Source of the DNA: Caldilineaceae bacterium | GTDB taxonomy: Bacteria; Chloroflexota; Anaerolineae; Caldilineales; Caldilineaceae | Reading direction: 5' to 3' | Length of the DNA stretch: 64,000 nt | Assembly (NCBI GenBank): GCA_022842065.1 | Contig: JALHQH010000009.1 | Location: forward strand, 6,243 to 70,242 | Shown: positions 17,922 to 26,327 of the stretch, piece by piece | Numbering within the stretch: the first letter of the stretch is position 1 | Layout of the letters: every line of letters starts with the position of its first letter | The notes under the pieces: model-generated | The model's input: only the letters and a program-made list of their open reading frames with translations | Told to the model about the DNA's origin: nothing | Databases searched by the model: none | Translations under genes and position numbers: made by a program

Positions 17922-18515
17922 ACAACAGTTTGCCCCGTAGATTTACCAGTAGATATCCTTGCACACACTGGCGACGATATATTGACGATAGATTTAGTGA
18001 CAATATAATTGACCAGCGCATGCGAGTTTTGCATCGATGCAAGTTATGCTTTCTCTTTACTCAACTCTCACTACGCAGGGGCTTGCAAAAAGTTTCAGCA
18101 TTATGGCTAGGTCGCAATACACTAGCCTGATCTCGTCGGGGTTGAGGGCGTATCTGCCAACGGCTGGATTTCGCAGAGTACTTGGGTAAGCGCTCACTTA
18201 AGGCATCTGTGCGCGGCTATGTTGGAAAATGATTGGCTGTTGAGCCTGTTGGAAAGCTTCTGCTAAGATCTGTTGAGGAAGTGATTGCCGCAACCGATAA
18301 ATCCTAGATCAGTTGCTACTGGCGTAACCGTCAACAGAGTAAAGCGAAATAGATTGACAAAAGGCCAGAATATACTATAATTTCGTTGCTCCTAAAGTTT
18401 AACAAAGTATAGCAGATTTTTGGCTTTTGGTAAGGTATTTATTGGTTTTGTTCTTTTGTATTTTTGATCCATCAGCTGCACTGTTACCTTAGCCCTCGGA
18501 AAGGAATACTGTTGT
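17922..18515. other. Intergenic region with divergent promoters and long leader
   Basis: No gene is supportable in this 594-base AT-rich stretch. On the minus strand TTGTCA-N16-TATATC (17976-18003) can serve the sigma factor. On the plus strand TTGACG (17982-17987), a 16-base spacer and TATAAT (18004-18009) form an overlapping outward promoter that would make a roughly 500-base leader or a small RNA before the LuxR-type gene. A separate promoter for that gene is at 18354-18381. Confidence 0.5.
18354..18381 (+). promoter_or_regulatory. Promoter of the LuxR-type regulator
   Basis: TTGACA (18354-18359), 16-base spacer, TATAAT (18376-18381): both boxes match the consensus. Transcription would start near 18388, leaving a leader of about 130 bases before the ATG at 18516. 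Confidence 0.7.
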
Positions 18516-19166
18516 ATGATCAATCAAGCGATTCGCATCGGCAGTGTAATCTCAGATAATCTGATCCAAATTGGCCTTCAAACCATTATCCAACCGCATA
18601 ACGAATTAAATTTAGTCTTTACTACCGCGCACCACGATAACCTGGTCGAGCTTTGCCAAAATTATACGCCGGATATTTTGCTTTGGCTTATTTTACCGCA
18701 TGTGGACCAAATTGTCAGTGTCATCAGTGCCCACTGCCAGCTTCAGCGCACGCCGGTTTTGATTCTGGCGACAACCTTTGATGATGCCGTCTTTTACACG
18801 CTGCTGAAGGCAGGCATTTGTGGTTATTTTTGCACATATGATGATGCCGAATTGTTAGCGAATGCCATCCACGTAATTGCGAAAGGTAACAAATGGTACA
18901 GCCCATCGATTACAGTCCATTTGTTGCAGCAGCGAATGGCCGAGGTGCCACTATTGTCGCGCGGCGAGCATAGCGATAATCTGACGGACCGTGAAGTGCA
19001 AATTCTGCAAATGGTGGCGCAAGGCTGGAGTAACCAAAAAATTGGCCAACACCTAGGTGTTACCGAGCGCACGATTCGCTCGCACATGCGCAACATTTAC
19101 GACAAACTTCACTTGGCGAATCGGGCAGAAGCCATTGCGTGGACGCTCCGCACCCGACTCTCCTAG
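18516..19166 (+). CDS. NarL/LuxR-family regulator with degenerate receiver domain
   Basis: A 216-residue DNA-binding regulator. The C-terminal LuxR helix-turn-helix is intact: LTDREVQILQMVAQGWSNQKIGQHLGVTERTIRSHMRNIYDKL (157-199). The N-terminal domain keeps the receiver length and fold pattern but lacks key residues. The phospho-acceptor position is L58 (DILLWLILP instead of D-x-x-L-L-D), the conserved Lys is T107 (GYFCTY), and only one of the two N-terminal acidic residues remains (S13-D14). It should therefore not be switched by phosphorylation; ligand binding or constitutive activity is more likely. AAAGGA lies 10 bases before the ATG. No kinase is adjacent. Confidence 0.85.
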   Translation: MINQAIRIGSVISDNLIQIGLQTIIQPHNELNLVFTTAHHDNLVELCQNYTPDILLWLILPHVDQIVSVISAHCQLQRTPVLILATTFDDAVFYTLLKAGICGYFCTYDDAELLANAIHVIAKGNKWYSPSITVHLLQQRMAEVPLLSRGEHSDNLTDREVQILQMVAQGWSNQKIGQHLGVTERTIRSHMRNIYDKLHLANRAEAIAWTLRTRLS

Positions 19167-19250
19167 CCCACTGGGACTGATGGCGGGGTGGTTTCCGAAA
19201 ATGGAAGCGTCGTTTTCCTTTGTCGGTAATGAACGATGTCGTTATGATCA

Positions 19251-19602
19251 TTGTTTGCGATTCAATCTATACGTATAATAAATGATGTTCGGGTATCTCT
19301 TTGTTTTAGGCAATCTGATAAAGCATAATATATAAGACTTACCTGGGCATCAAGTCTGTCGCATTTCTGCATTCACCACACACCGTACTTAATTTCATCT
19401 CGCAACGATATAGAGACTTTCTTTAAGAAGGAGGTGGTTTTGTCATTCACGTCTCTATATAGATGCAATGCAAACTCCACGTTAGCGTTAAACCGCAAAG
19501 TACATTCGCATGGGCAACTGTTCGCCCATGACCTAGTAAAAACTGATTTGCAAGCGACGCCGAGTCGGTGTTATGACCCCGTACCCTTAGGAGGAAGTAC
19601 AG
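19251..19602 (+). promoter_or_regulatory. Promoter and long leader of the secreted protease gene
   Basis: TTGTTT (19251-19256), 17-base spacer, TATAAT (19274-19279) predict a leader of about 315 bases. The leader contains a near-perfect Shine-Dalgarno sequence AAGGAGG (19428-19434) followed by a TTG at 19440 that opens a 72-codon frame overlapping the protease start. It also has a CATGGGC/GCCCATG hairpin (19509-19530). The protease's own site AGGAGG lies just before 19603. The small frame has no recognisable protein features and is not called as a gene. Confidence 0.45.
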
Positions 19603-20802
19603 ATGAACCTTTTCAAACGCCTAACTTTCCTGACCGTGATTGTCACTTTATTGTTTAGCAGCATTGCTCCCACCCAGGCCCAAGACACTACTGATGGGGC
19701 AACCAAAGTCTTTTTGCCCATGGTCAATAGTGGAGCTGATTTGGCCGCCGCGGAGGAGACGATTGATGCCGCCGCCGCTAAATTGGTTGTCAAGAAGGTA
19801 ATTTCTCCGGCACAACAAAGAGCGGCGCTGGCTTTTTGGACGCGTGAAGCGATCTCTGCTGCCCAACCCACTGTAATCACTGCTGATTTAGGGCCGGCGA
19901 TAATCGATGAAGCCGCTATTGCTCGGCAAGTGCCAACTGGTCCGCCTGGCTTTGCTGCCGCCGGTGCTGCCGCCGCCGATGCAGATCAAGTAGCGCAGGC
20001 TGCTTATCCACTTGACTGGGCTGCGCTTGAAGAAATTGCCGCGAGCGCCGATCTACTTGAACCAGCTGGTACTAGCCAAATTCACACGAGTTACGTAGTA
20101 AATCAGGTTGCGGCAATGCAGAAACTGTACCCACACAGATGGGTTGGTCGAGTTGTTTATTCAACCCCTAGCGGTACATCAACTTGTTCTGCTACTAGCA
20201 TTAGCGGTAATGTTATGTTGACAGCTGCCCACTGTTTGTATGACAGTACTAATAATCGTTGGTATTCGAACTGGGTCTTCTCCCCTGCTTATCGCAATGG
20301 TAATTCACCTTATGGTTTATTTTCTGCAACTACCTGTTGGGTGCTTACTACATGGGTAAACTTGAGCGGCAGCTACTCAATTAACAGTTGGGCACCGCAT
20401 GATGTAGGTGTCTGCAAAATGGGTAATAACTCAAGTGGTAGAACATTAAATCAAGCTGTCGGCTGGATGGGGCGTCAGTGGAATTTCCCTTATGTCCGTC
20501 ACTTCCACAATCTTGGCTATCCGGGACGTGATTACACCGACGCGATTTTGTCAACGTCTAGCCAGTACTTACGGACCTGTGTCGCCGAAAGTTTTCAATG
20601 GACAACTGAAGTACGGGGAATGGGGTGTTTTTGGGGCCGCGGTATAAGTGGTGGGCCTTGGGTTGTTGGCTATGCACCCGGTGTTGTAAGTGGTTGGGCT
20701 GATGGTGTCAACTCGGGTCTATTTTTTAACCAACAAAATATGTATGGCGCACGGTTTAACAGTGACAATATTGTCCCGTTGTGTAATGCTGCTGGTTGCT
20801 AA
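19603..20802 (+). CDS. Secreted trypsin-fold serine protease (V8/glutamyl endopeptidase-like)
   Basis: A 399-residue preproprotease. The signal peptide (about 1-26, cut after PTQA) is followed by a pro-region to about 145. That region holds the VFLPMV motif near 37-42, also seen in other secreted proteins of this window. The chymotrypsin-fold domain has the catalytic triad H210 (LTAAHCLYD), D267 (APHDVGVC) and S349 (RGISGGPW). Several Cys residues (C211, C271 among others) could form disulfides. It is predicted to act outside the cell on proteins; the specificity for Glu of V8-type enzymes is only suggested by similarity. AGGAGG lies about 9 bases before the ATG. A strong terminator follows; a lipoprotein gene lies downstream. 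Confidence 0.88.
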   Translation: MNLFKRLTFLTVIVTLLFSSIAPTQAQDTTDGATKVFLPMVNSGADLAAAEETIDAAAAKLVVKKVISPAQQRAALAFWTREAISAAQPTVITADLGPAIIDEAAIARQVPTGPPGFAAAGAAAADADQVAQAAYPLDWAALEEIAASADLLEPAGTSQIHTSYVVNQVAAMQKLYPHRWVGRVVYSTPSGTSTCSATSISGNVMLTAAHCLYDSTNNRWYSNWVFSPAYRNGNSPYGLFSATTCWVLTTWVNLSGSYSINSWAPHDVGVCKMGNNSSGRTLNQAVGWMGRQWNFPYVRHFHNLGYPGRDYTDAILSTSSQYLRTCVAESFQWTTEVRGMGCFWGRGISGGPWVVGYAPGVVSGWADGVNSGLFFNQQNMYGARFNSDNIVPLCNAAGC

Positions 20803-20849
20803 ATTAAATTTTACGCAGCAGGCATTTGTACAATAAGTTGTTACACTGC

Positions 20850-20891
20850 AAAGGTTAGGGTCCGGCAAAGTTGCCGGACCCTAACCTTTTT
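20850..20891 (+). terminator. Intrinsic terminator of the protease gene
   Basis: Perfect 19-base arms (20850-20868 and 20871-20889; core GGTTAGGGTCCGGC) with a 2-base loop and a T run on the plus side. The A run at its left edge also makes it work on the minus strand. Confidence 0.85.
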
Positions 20892-21040
20892 CTGTGCATA
20901 GCGTAGGAACCGTGCGCTCTTCGCTAACGTCTCTTACCGTAGGTGCCACTACTACCACACACTCGCCTGTCAGCAATAAATTTTTTTGTGTGTTGATGAT
21001 TCTGCTGAACCAAATTTTTAGAAGCTAAGGAGCTGTGACT

Positions 21041-21784
21041 ATGTTGGCAAAACAATCATTTTTTATGTTAGCGATGCTGTTGCTAAGTTTGTTGGGGATC
21101 ATTGCCTGTGCACCAGCTTTAGAAAGTGGTTCTGCCGTAAGTGATCCTGCGGTGAGCGATCCGGCTGCGGCTACAGAGACTGCGCCTGCCCCAGCACCCG
21201 TACAGAGCAATCAGGCGGTGACCGTAGCAACAACTTCGCTAGTGACAACCACTGTGGCACCGCAACCGCAGGCGCAATCACCGGGCGGGGCAGCAGAAGT
21301 GGACGAAGCTGTGACTGAACCAGATGCGCAGCTGCCTGCTAGTACAATGGCTACCTATACCGATACTACCTATCAATTTAGCGTAGACTATTTTGATAAC
21401 TTTGTTTTACGCAGCCCTGCCGCTGATCAACTCGCTATGTTCGATCCAACACCGGTTGCCTCATTTCGTTTTTTGAACCCAGTGATTGCGGCCAGCGATT
21501 TGGGCGATCTCGAACCTGCTGATCTCGAGATTCTTGTCTTTGCTATGGAAGCAGGCGTCACGCTCGAATCGTGGTTAACAACTGCCGGCCTACTGCCACC
21601 AGCTGGTAACGTTGCTCCTCCTCCATTTCAGACCGCCAATGTTTCCGGCGTAGAAGTCTGTACCAGTACGATGATTTTTCCTGGCTGCTTTTACTTTGTC
21701 ATGGGGGGCAATTGGATCTACCGCTTGACTCCAGCCACTGTGGAAGGTGAACAGATGCTCGAAACTTTTCGCTTAGACCAGTAA
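21041..21784 (+). CDS. Predicted lipoprotein of unknown function
   Basis: A 247-residue protein with a lipoprotein signal: hydrophobic stretch MLAMLLLSLLG, then IIACAP, where the Cys (about residue 22) would be lipidated. Residues 25-100 are a Ser/Ala/Pro/Val/Thr-rich linker (AATETAPAPAPVQ). The rest (about 105-247), starting YTDTTYQFSVDYFDNF, looks like a compact beta-rich domain similar to domains that bind or adsorb at the membrane surface, but I do not recognise a named family. Two Cys (CTSTMIFPGC) may pair. AAGGAG lies 8 bases before the ATG at 21041. It could be surface-anchored and act with the protease upstream; that is only positional. Confidence 0.7.
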   Translation: MLAKQSFFMLAMLLLSLLGIIACAPALESGSAVSDPAVSDPAAATETAPAPAPVQSNQAVTVATTSLVTTTVAPQPQAQSPGGAAEVDEAVTEPDAQLPASTMATYTDTTYQFSVDYFDNFVLRSPAADQLAMFDPTPVASFRFLNPVIAASDLGDLEPADLEILVFAMEAGVTLESWLTTAGLLPPAGNVAPPPFQTANVSGVEVCTSTMIFPGCFYFVMGGNWIYRLTPATVEGEQMLETFRLDQ

Positions 21785-21813
21785 ACTTCACTTGTTCGCT
21801 ACGGGTGAGGCCC

Positions 21814-21994
21814 AGTACAATGTTACGCAAATTTTGCGAGTTTAGCCACGGCGTGGCGACTGATGGTAGCCCAGCCTTTTAAGGTTCTGGACCCGCAGGT
21901 TGAAACCTGCGGCTACCGTCTGCCGTCACGCCGTGACTTGATTCGCGCGGCGGGCCAACTTGTTAATCTAGCAAAACTTAGCTGACGCTGTACT
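21814..21994. repeat. MITE-like inverted repeat E2 with nested hairpin
   Basis: The outer ends AGTACAATG... (21814) and ...CGCTGTACT (21994) are related inverted repeats, ending in the same AGTACA as element 55419-55512. Inside, a hairpin CCGCAGGTTGAAACCTGCGG (21893-21912) is followed by GCTACCGTCTGCCGTCAC, a module also found at 35433-35477. No gene is present. Confidence 0.65.
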
Positions 21995-22024
21995 AAAGTG
22001 ATGTCAGTTTGAAACCGATACTTT

Positions 22025-22108
22025 GATCCACAATGCAACACGAAGAGTCACGAAGTGTTTGCTCTAGCTTCGTGACTCTTCGTGGGACTTCGTGGGACTT
22101 CGTGGATC
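22025..22108. repeat. Inverted repeat with CACGAAG core
   Basis: Perfect 17-base arms 22039-22055 and 22068-22084 (CACGAAGAGTCACGAAG and complement) lie inside GATCCAC/GTGGATC ends. CTTCGTGGGA is repeated in tandem on the right. It separates the lipoprotein gene from the convergent MFS gene and may also terminate transcription. Confidence 0.75.
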
Positions 22109-22212
22109 ATCAAAAACTACTGGTTTCTATCGGTTTTCACTTTTGGTCGGTCGGTTACCCAAACTTGGCCTGGCGCGCACACGGGGTTATTTTGTCCTTA
22201 AAATGACCGCGC

Positions 22213-23469
22213 TTACGGTCCGACGGCTTTGCGCGCTGGAAATGCTTCGCTCGGCTCCCTTTCGCGCACAAAGGCAAATAAAAATACCAAGGCCACCACC
22301 ATTGCCCCGCCCGCGCTCCAACTCAAGCCTTGCACCCCAAATTGTTCATAAAGCCAAGGACCGGTGAGGTTGGCGATGGTGCCGCCGACCAGCACAAAAG
22401 CCGCTGCCAGGGCCATCACCTTGCCGCGCTGGGTGGGGGCTTGTTCGCTGATCAGCGAAATATGGCTGACAATGCCAAATTCAAAGGCACTGCGTGTCAG
22501 CGCGATCCCAACGACTGCGCTGAGTAAACTAAAGTTGAGAAATGGTAGAAACAGGTGGCCGATTAAAACGCCGATGGTCCCAAAGATCACGCTGCGCCGC
22601 TTGCCGAGCCGGTCGGTAAAGAGGCTGACCGAGACACTGGCCAACAGATCAAAGCAGCCCAAGACCAGCGCTACTGTCCCTAGTGCTGCCGCGCCCAGCC
22701 CATAGTCGCGGCTGAGCCAGGCTCCATGTACCACAATCAACTGCATGCCGGCAAAAAAGAGCAACGTCTGCGCTGCAATGGTGCTGTAGGTGGAAAGGGC
22801 CGCCTGCCCGAGATCAAAAAAGCCGCGTGTGCGTGCCCACCACGTCAGTTTTTGTGCAGGTTGTTGGCGCTGGGCAGCGGAGTGTTCGCTCTGTGCGGGC
22901 GGCAAGATGCCCAGCAGCAGCCACATGAGCGCCAGGCCACCGGCCAGCACAAAGAGCGGAACGCGCCAGTTGGTGGCGTCAATTAGATAGCCCATGGCAA
23001 AGAGCCCGACGATCCCGGCCAATGCCCACGAATATTCCAACATACCCAGGCCACGGGCGCGTACATTGTAGGGTAAACGCGCGCTAAGATAAGCATGCAG
23101 GGTCGGCACAAAGCCCGAGAGGCCAAAGCCCATGATCGCCATGCCGAGCATCACGGTCGGCAGATTGCGGCTACTGCCAACTACCACCAACCCAATGATT
23201 GCACAGACCAATGCCAAGCGCATCATCCGCCGGTAGCCATACCGATCGGCCAATGCGCCAAGGATCGGGGCAACAAAGCCGGTGGCACTACGCAGGCTGA
23301 GTAATTGGCCCATCGTAATCACATTTACCCCGAGCCCAGTGGCAAAGATGGGTAGAAAGGGGTTAAAGATCTGCATCGCGGTATCCACCAATAAACGGGT
23401 AGTGATGCTCAATCCCATCAGACGCGGTAAACTAATATCAGCGCGCGAGCGCTGGCTGCCTAGGGCCAC
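22213..23469 (-). CDS. MFS transporter
   Basis: A 418-residue inner-membrane protein with about 12 hydrophobic segments and the MFS loop motif GALADRYGYRRMMR after the second helix (about 70-83); a second weaker copy SLFTDRLGKRRSV follows the central loop (about 285). The substrate is not recognisable; the best resemblance is to drug or sugar efflux members. The GTG start at 23469 has AAGGAAG 6 bases upstream. It sits downstream of no obvious partner; the next gene on the same strand upstream is ftsK, 71 bases beyond its start. Confidence 0.85.
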   Translation of the reverse strand: MALGSQRSRADISLPRLMGLSITTRLLVDTAMQIFNPFLPIFATGLGVNVITMGQLLSLRSATGFVAPILGALADRYGYRRMMRLALVCAIIGLVVVGSSRNLPTVMLGMAIMGFGLSGFVPTLHAYLSARLPYNVRARGLGMLEYSWALAGIVGLFAMGYLIDATNWRVPLFVLAGGLALMWLLLGILPPAQSEHSAAQRQQPAQKLTWWARTRGFFDLGQAALSTYSTIAAQTLLFFAGMQLIVVHGAWLSRDYGLGAAALGTVALVLGCFDLLASVSVSLFTDRLGKRRSVIFGTIGVLIGHLFLPFLNFSLLSAVVGIALTRSAFEFGIVSHISLISEQAPTQRGKVMALAAAFVLVGGTIANLTGPWLYEQFGVQGLSWSAGGAMVVALVFLFAFVREREPSEAFPARKAVGP

Positions 23470-23539
23470 AATTCACTTCCTTTGGTTGCTTGGGTGTTTG
23501 CTTTTGCTCGTTTTTTAGCGGGGTGTAACGCCAGATGTG

Positions 23540-26146
23540 CTACATCCAAACCCGGGGCGGCGGGGCTGATGGCGGCTCTTCGTCGTCACCAATAATGCGC
23601 GGGGCCGGGGTGCCATCGCTGCTGGCCCGTTTTGCACTGCCTTGATCCGGCCCGGCCGGGCCAGCGGCACTCGGGTCGATATAAACAATCCGGCCGTGGC
23701 TGCCCCCTTGATCTTCCCCTAAAATGCCGGCTTCTTCCAGCTGATCGACCAGGCGGCTGGCGCGATTATAACCAATGCGGAGCCGGCGTTGTAACAAGCT
23801 GACCGAGCCGCGGCCACTTTCCCGCACGACGCGCACCGCTTCACCAAAGAGATCATCGCGCGCATCAGCACTTTTGAGCGCATCAATTTGGTCAAAGAGC
23901 GGGGCCTGTTGCAATGATCCACTGTACGCGACCGGCTCGGGAATCGAAGGTTGTGGTGCGCTGCCGGTCGGCATGGGTGCCATTGGCGGTGGACTGAATG
24001 GCTCGGCCATCTCCTCTAGCGCCACCGCTGGGCTGTCCTGCGTTGCTTGCTGCTGCCATTGGCTCCCGGCGCGATCATCCAGGGTACGGACGCCTTTCCA
24101 ATAGCGTACAATGCGGTTGATCTCTTCATCATCAAGGAAGGTACCCTGTAAGCGTTCTAACTTGCCGGCATCCGGGGCCATAAAGAGCATATCACCGCGG
24201 CCCAACAAGCGTTCCGCACCGGGCACATCGAGGATGACCCGACTATCGATTTGACTGGTCACGGCAAACGCAATGCGCGAGGGGAAGTTTGCTTTAATCA
24301 GACCGGTGATGACATCGACCGACGGGCGTTGCGTCGCAATAATCAGGTGAATACCCACCGCACGCGCCATCTGCGCCAGCCGACAAATATGTTTTTCCAC
24401 CTCTTCCGGTGCAGCCATCATCAGGTCGGCCATCTCGTCGATGATCACAACAATATAGGGCAGCATCTTTTCATTGCGTTTGGTCAAATACTCATTGTAG
24501 CGGACCAAGTCGCGGGCACCGACCTTGCTAAAGAGATTATAGCGGCGCTCCATCTCTTTGACTGCCCAGAAGAGCACCCCGGCTGCTTTATCAACCTCGG
24601 TGATCACAGGGCTAAGCAGATGGGGAATCCCGTTGTAGACACTCAACTCGACCATCTTCGGATCGACCATTAACAGGCGCAACTTGTCGGGCGTGTTGGT
24701 CAAAAGGAGACAGGTGATAATCGAATTGATACAGACCGATTTACCGGCACCGGTAGCCCCAGCGATCAAAAGATGGGGCATGCGCGCCATGTCGGAGATA
24801 ATTGCCTGCCCTTTGACATCTTCCCCCAAAGCAATCCGCAGCCGCGCTTTGGATTGAACAAAGGTCTCAGATTCCATTAACTCCTTTAGCCCAACCTTGT
24901 TACCCTCCTGATTGGGGACTTCGACCCCCACGTAACCAGTGCCGGGGATGGGCGCTTCAATGCGCACATTGGGCGCGGATAGCGCCAGGGCCAGGTCATT
25001 TGCCAGCCCCGCGATCTTGCTCACTTTTACCTTGATCCGTTTGCGCTCGCCTTGTACCGTCCGCTCAACATAGCCCGGTTTGATCAAGTATTGGGTAACT
25101 GACGGCCCTTTGTAGGCGCCCTCAAAATCAGCCGGCACCCCAAAAAGGGCCAGGGTTTCCTGGATCAGTCGCCCTTGTTGGCGGATCAGATCGTCACTGT
25201 CGCTGCGCCGTTCCCAATCGCTCAACATATCTTCCAGACGCGGCAAGCGCCAATCCTGGGGCGTGCTGCCAACGATGCGGGGGGTTAGGATCTCCCCTTC
25301 GCCACTCAGCGGTTTGGTGGGCGTGCGCGTGCCGGCGGCGCTGTTCGCGGCTTCGGTTGGTGGGGTCGGATTGGCTGGTTGCACCACGCGGCGTGCGCGT
25401 TCTTCGCGCAGCGGTGTAATCCCTTCGGTGGTCGGCTGCGGGCGCACCATGTTGGCGGGGGTGGTGCGCGGCTGCTCAAATTGATCGGCCTGGGGTTGCC
25501 AACCTTCACGCCACCGATGGAGCCACTCATTCCAGCGTGAGGGCCGACCACTGGGCAGGGGAACGACTGGTTCCAGCGTGGGGACATAGCCGCTGTCAAA
25601 GAACTGTGCCCACAGATCCTGCACGGTAAAAACTAAATTCATGCTCCAATCAATCAGCACGCGATCAGTGAGTAAAAGCAAGGCCGCGATCGTCAGAAAA
25701 GTCACAATCGCCCAGGCCACACCTACCCCGACCACCTGCCGGAGTGACTCGGCCAGCAGCGAGCCGACCAACCCACCCGCGGCCACGGCGGGATCGTTCC
25801 AGAGCGTAACCCCAATCAACGCCGCCAGGAAGAGCACCCCCAGCCCCAGCGGATGGCGCCACGGCATATTGGTCATCTTTTCGACCGCGCGAATGACCAT
25901 CCACAGCCCCAGCGCACCGCTCACAAAGGGGAAACCCCAGACGCCAATGCCAAAGAGCATTTTTAGCCAGTTTAGCCAGGCCCCCGTAATGGCACCCGTG
26001 CTACTGGTCACCAGGCTGAGGAGGGTCATCACGGCAAACAAGACCAGCACCAGTCCCACAACCTCTGGACGCGTAATCACGTCCAGCGTAGCTTGAAGCG
26101 GATCTGCTGAAGATTTACGTTTGCGTGTTGACTTGCGTGCCGCCAT
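23540..26146 (-). CDS. ftsK: DNA translocase FtsK/SpoIIIE
   Basis: Septum-located DNA pump that moves chromosome ends into daughter cells. It has four N-terminal membrane helices (about 30-150) and a Pro/Arg-rich linker. The RecA-like motor has Walker A GATGAGKSVCIN and Walker B YIVVIIDEMADLM. The C-terminal gamma winged-helix domain VVRESGRGSVSLLQRRLRIGYNRASRLVDQLEEAGI recognises polar sequences. About 868 residues, normal for the family. The longer reading to 26224 translates the tandem repeats upstream (LRFTFYVLPF-like), so the start is the ATG at 26146 (MAARKSTRKRKS). The ribosome site is weak. RNase J lies upstream on the same strand. Confidence 0.93.
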   Translation of the reverse strand: MAARKSTRKRKSSADPLQATLDVITRPEVVGLVLVLFAVMTLLSLVTSSTGAITGAWLNWLKMLFGIGVWGFPFVSGALGLWMVIRAVEKMTNMPWRHPLGLGVLFLAALIGVTLWNDPAVAAGGLVGSLLAESLRQVVGVGVAWAIVTFLTIAALLLLTDRVLIDWSMNLVFTVQDLWAQFFDSGYVPTLEPVVPLPSGRPSRWNEWLHRWREGWQPQADQFEQPRTTPANMVRPQPTTEGITPLREERARRVVQPANPTPPTEAANSAAGTRTPTKPLSGEGEILTPRIVGSTPQDWRLPRLEDMLSDWERRSDSDDLIRQQGRLIQETLALFGVPADFEGAYKGPSVTQYLIKPGYVERTVQGERKRIKVKVSKIAGLANDLALALSAPNVRIEAPIPGTGYVGVEVPNQEGNKVGLKELMESETFVQSKARLRIALGEDVKGQAIISDMARMPHLLIAGATGAGKSVCINSIITCLLLTNTPDKLRLLMVDPKMVELSVYNGIPHLLSPVITEVDKAAGVLFWAVKEMERRYNLFSKVGARDLVRYNEYLTKRNEKMLPYIVVIIDEMADLMMAAPEEVEKHICRLAQMARAVGIHLIIATQRPSVDVITGLIKANFPSRIAFAVTSQIDSRVILDVPGAERLLGRGDMLFMAPDAGKLERLQGTFLDDEEINRIVRYWKGVRTLDDRAGSQWQQQATQDSPAVALEEMAEPFSPPPMAPMPTGSAPQPSIPEPVAYSGSLQQAPLFDQIDALKSADARDDLFGEAVRVVRESGRGSVSLLQRRLRIGYNRASRLVDQLEEAGILGEDQGGSHGRIVYIDPSAAGPAGPDQGSAKRASSDGTPAPRIIGDDEEPPSAPPPRVWM

Positions 26147-26154
26147 ATTGACTC

Positions 26155-26279
26155 GTAAAGGGTAAAACGTAAAGCGTAAGATGTAAAAGGGTAAAACGTA
26201 AAACGTAAAACGTAACTGCTGCAATCATACGTGCCGAATCGGCCCAGTATGACGTTTTACGTTTTACGTTTACCCTTTG
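26155..26279. repeat. Heptamer array and its inverted copy upstream of ftsK
   Basis: Left part (26155-26215): repeats of GTAAAAC with variants. Right part (26251-26279): repeats of GTTTTAC, the exact complement, so the two halves can fold into one hairpin. The array begins 9 bases upstream of the ftsK ATG. The heptamer read on the other strand, ACGTTTT, is a relative of the ACGTTTC/ACGCATC units at 2816-2931. Confidence 0.85.
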
Positions 26280-26327
26280 CCATTTCACGCACCGGAAAAA
26301 CCGAACAAATGTTCCCTGCCTAGTATA

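Noticed and set aside
17930..18130. 66-codon open frame upstream of the sigma factor
   Set aside because: Overlaps promoter elements, Cys/Arg/Leu-rich random composition, no ribosome site.
19560..19570. CCGAGTCGGTG resembles the end of a tracrRNA
   Set aside because: Only 11 bases match and there is no repeat array, anti-repeat or Cas9 gene; it is a short self-complementary stretch.
19440..19658. 72-codon frame with strong ribosome site calling for a gene
   Set aside because: Peptide looks random and overlaps the protease start; kept only as a possible regulatory leader.
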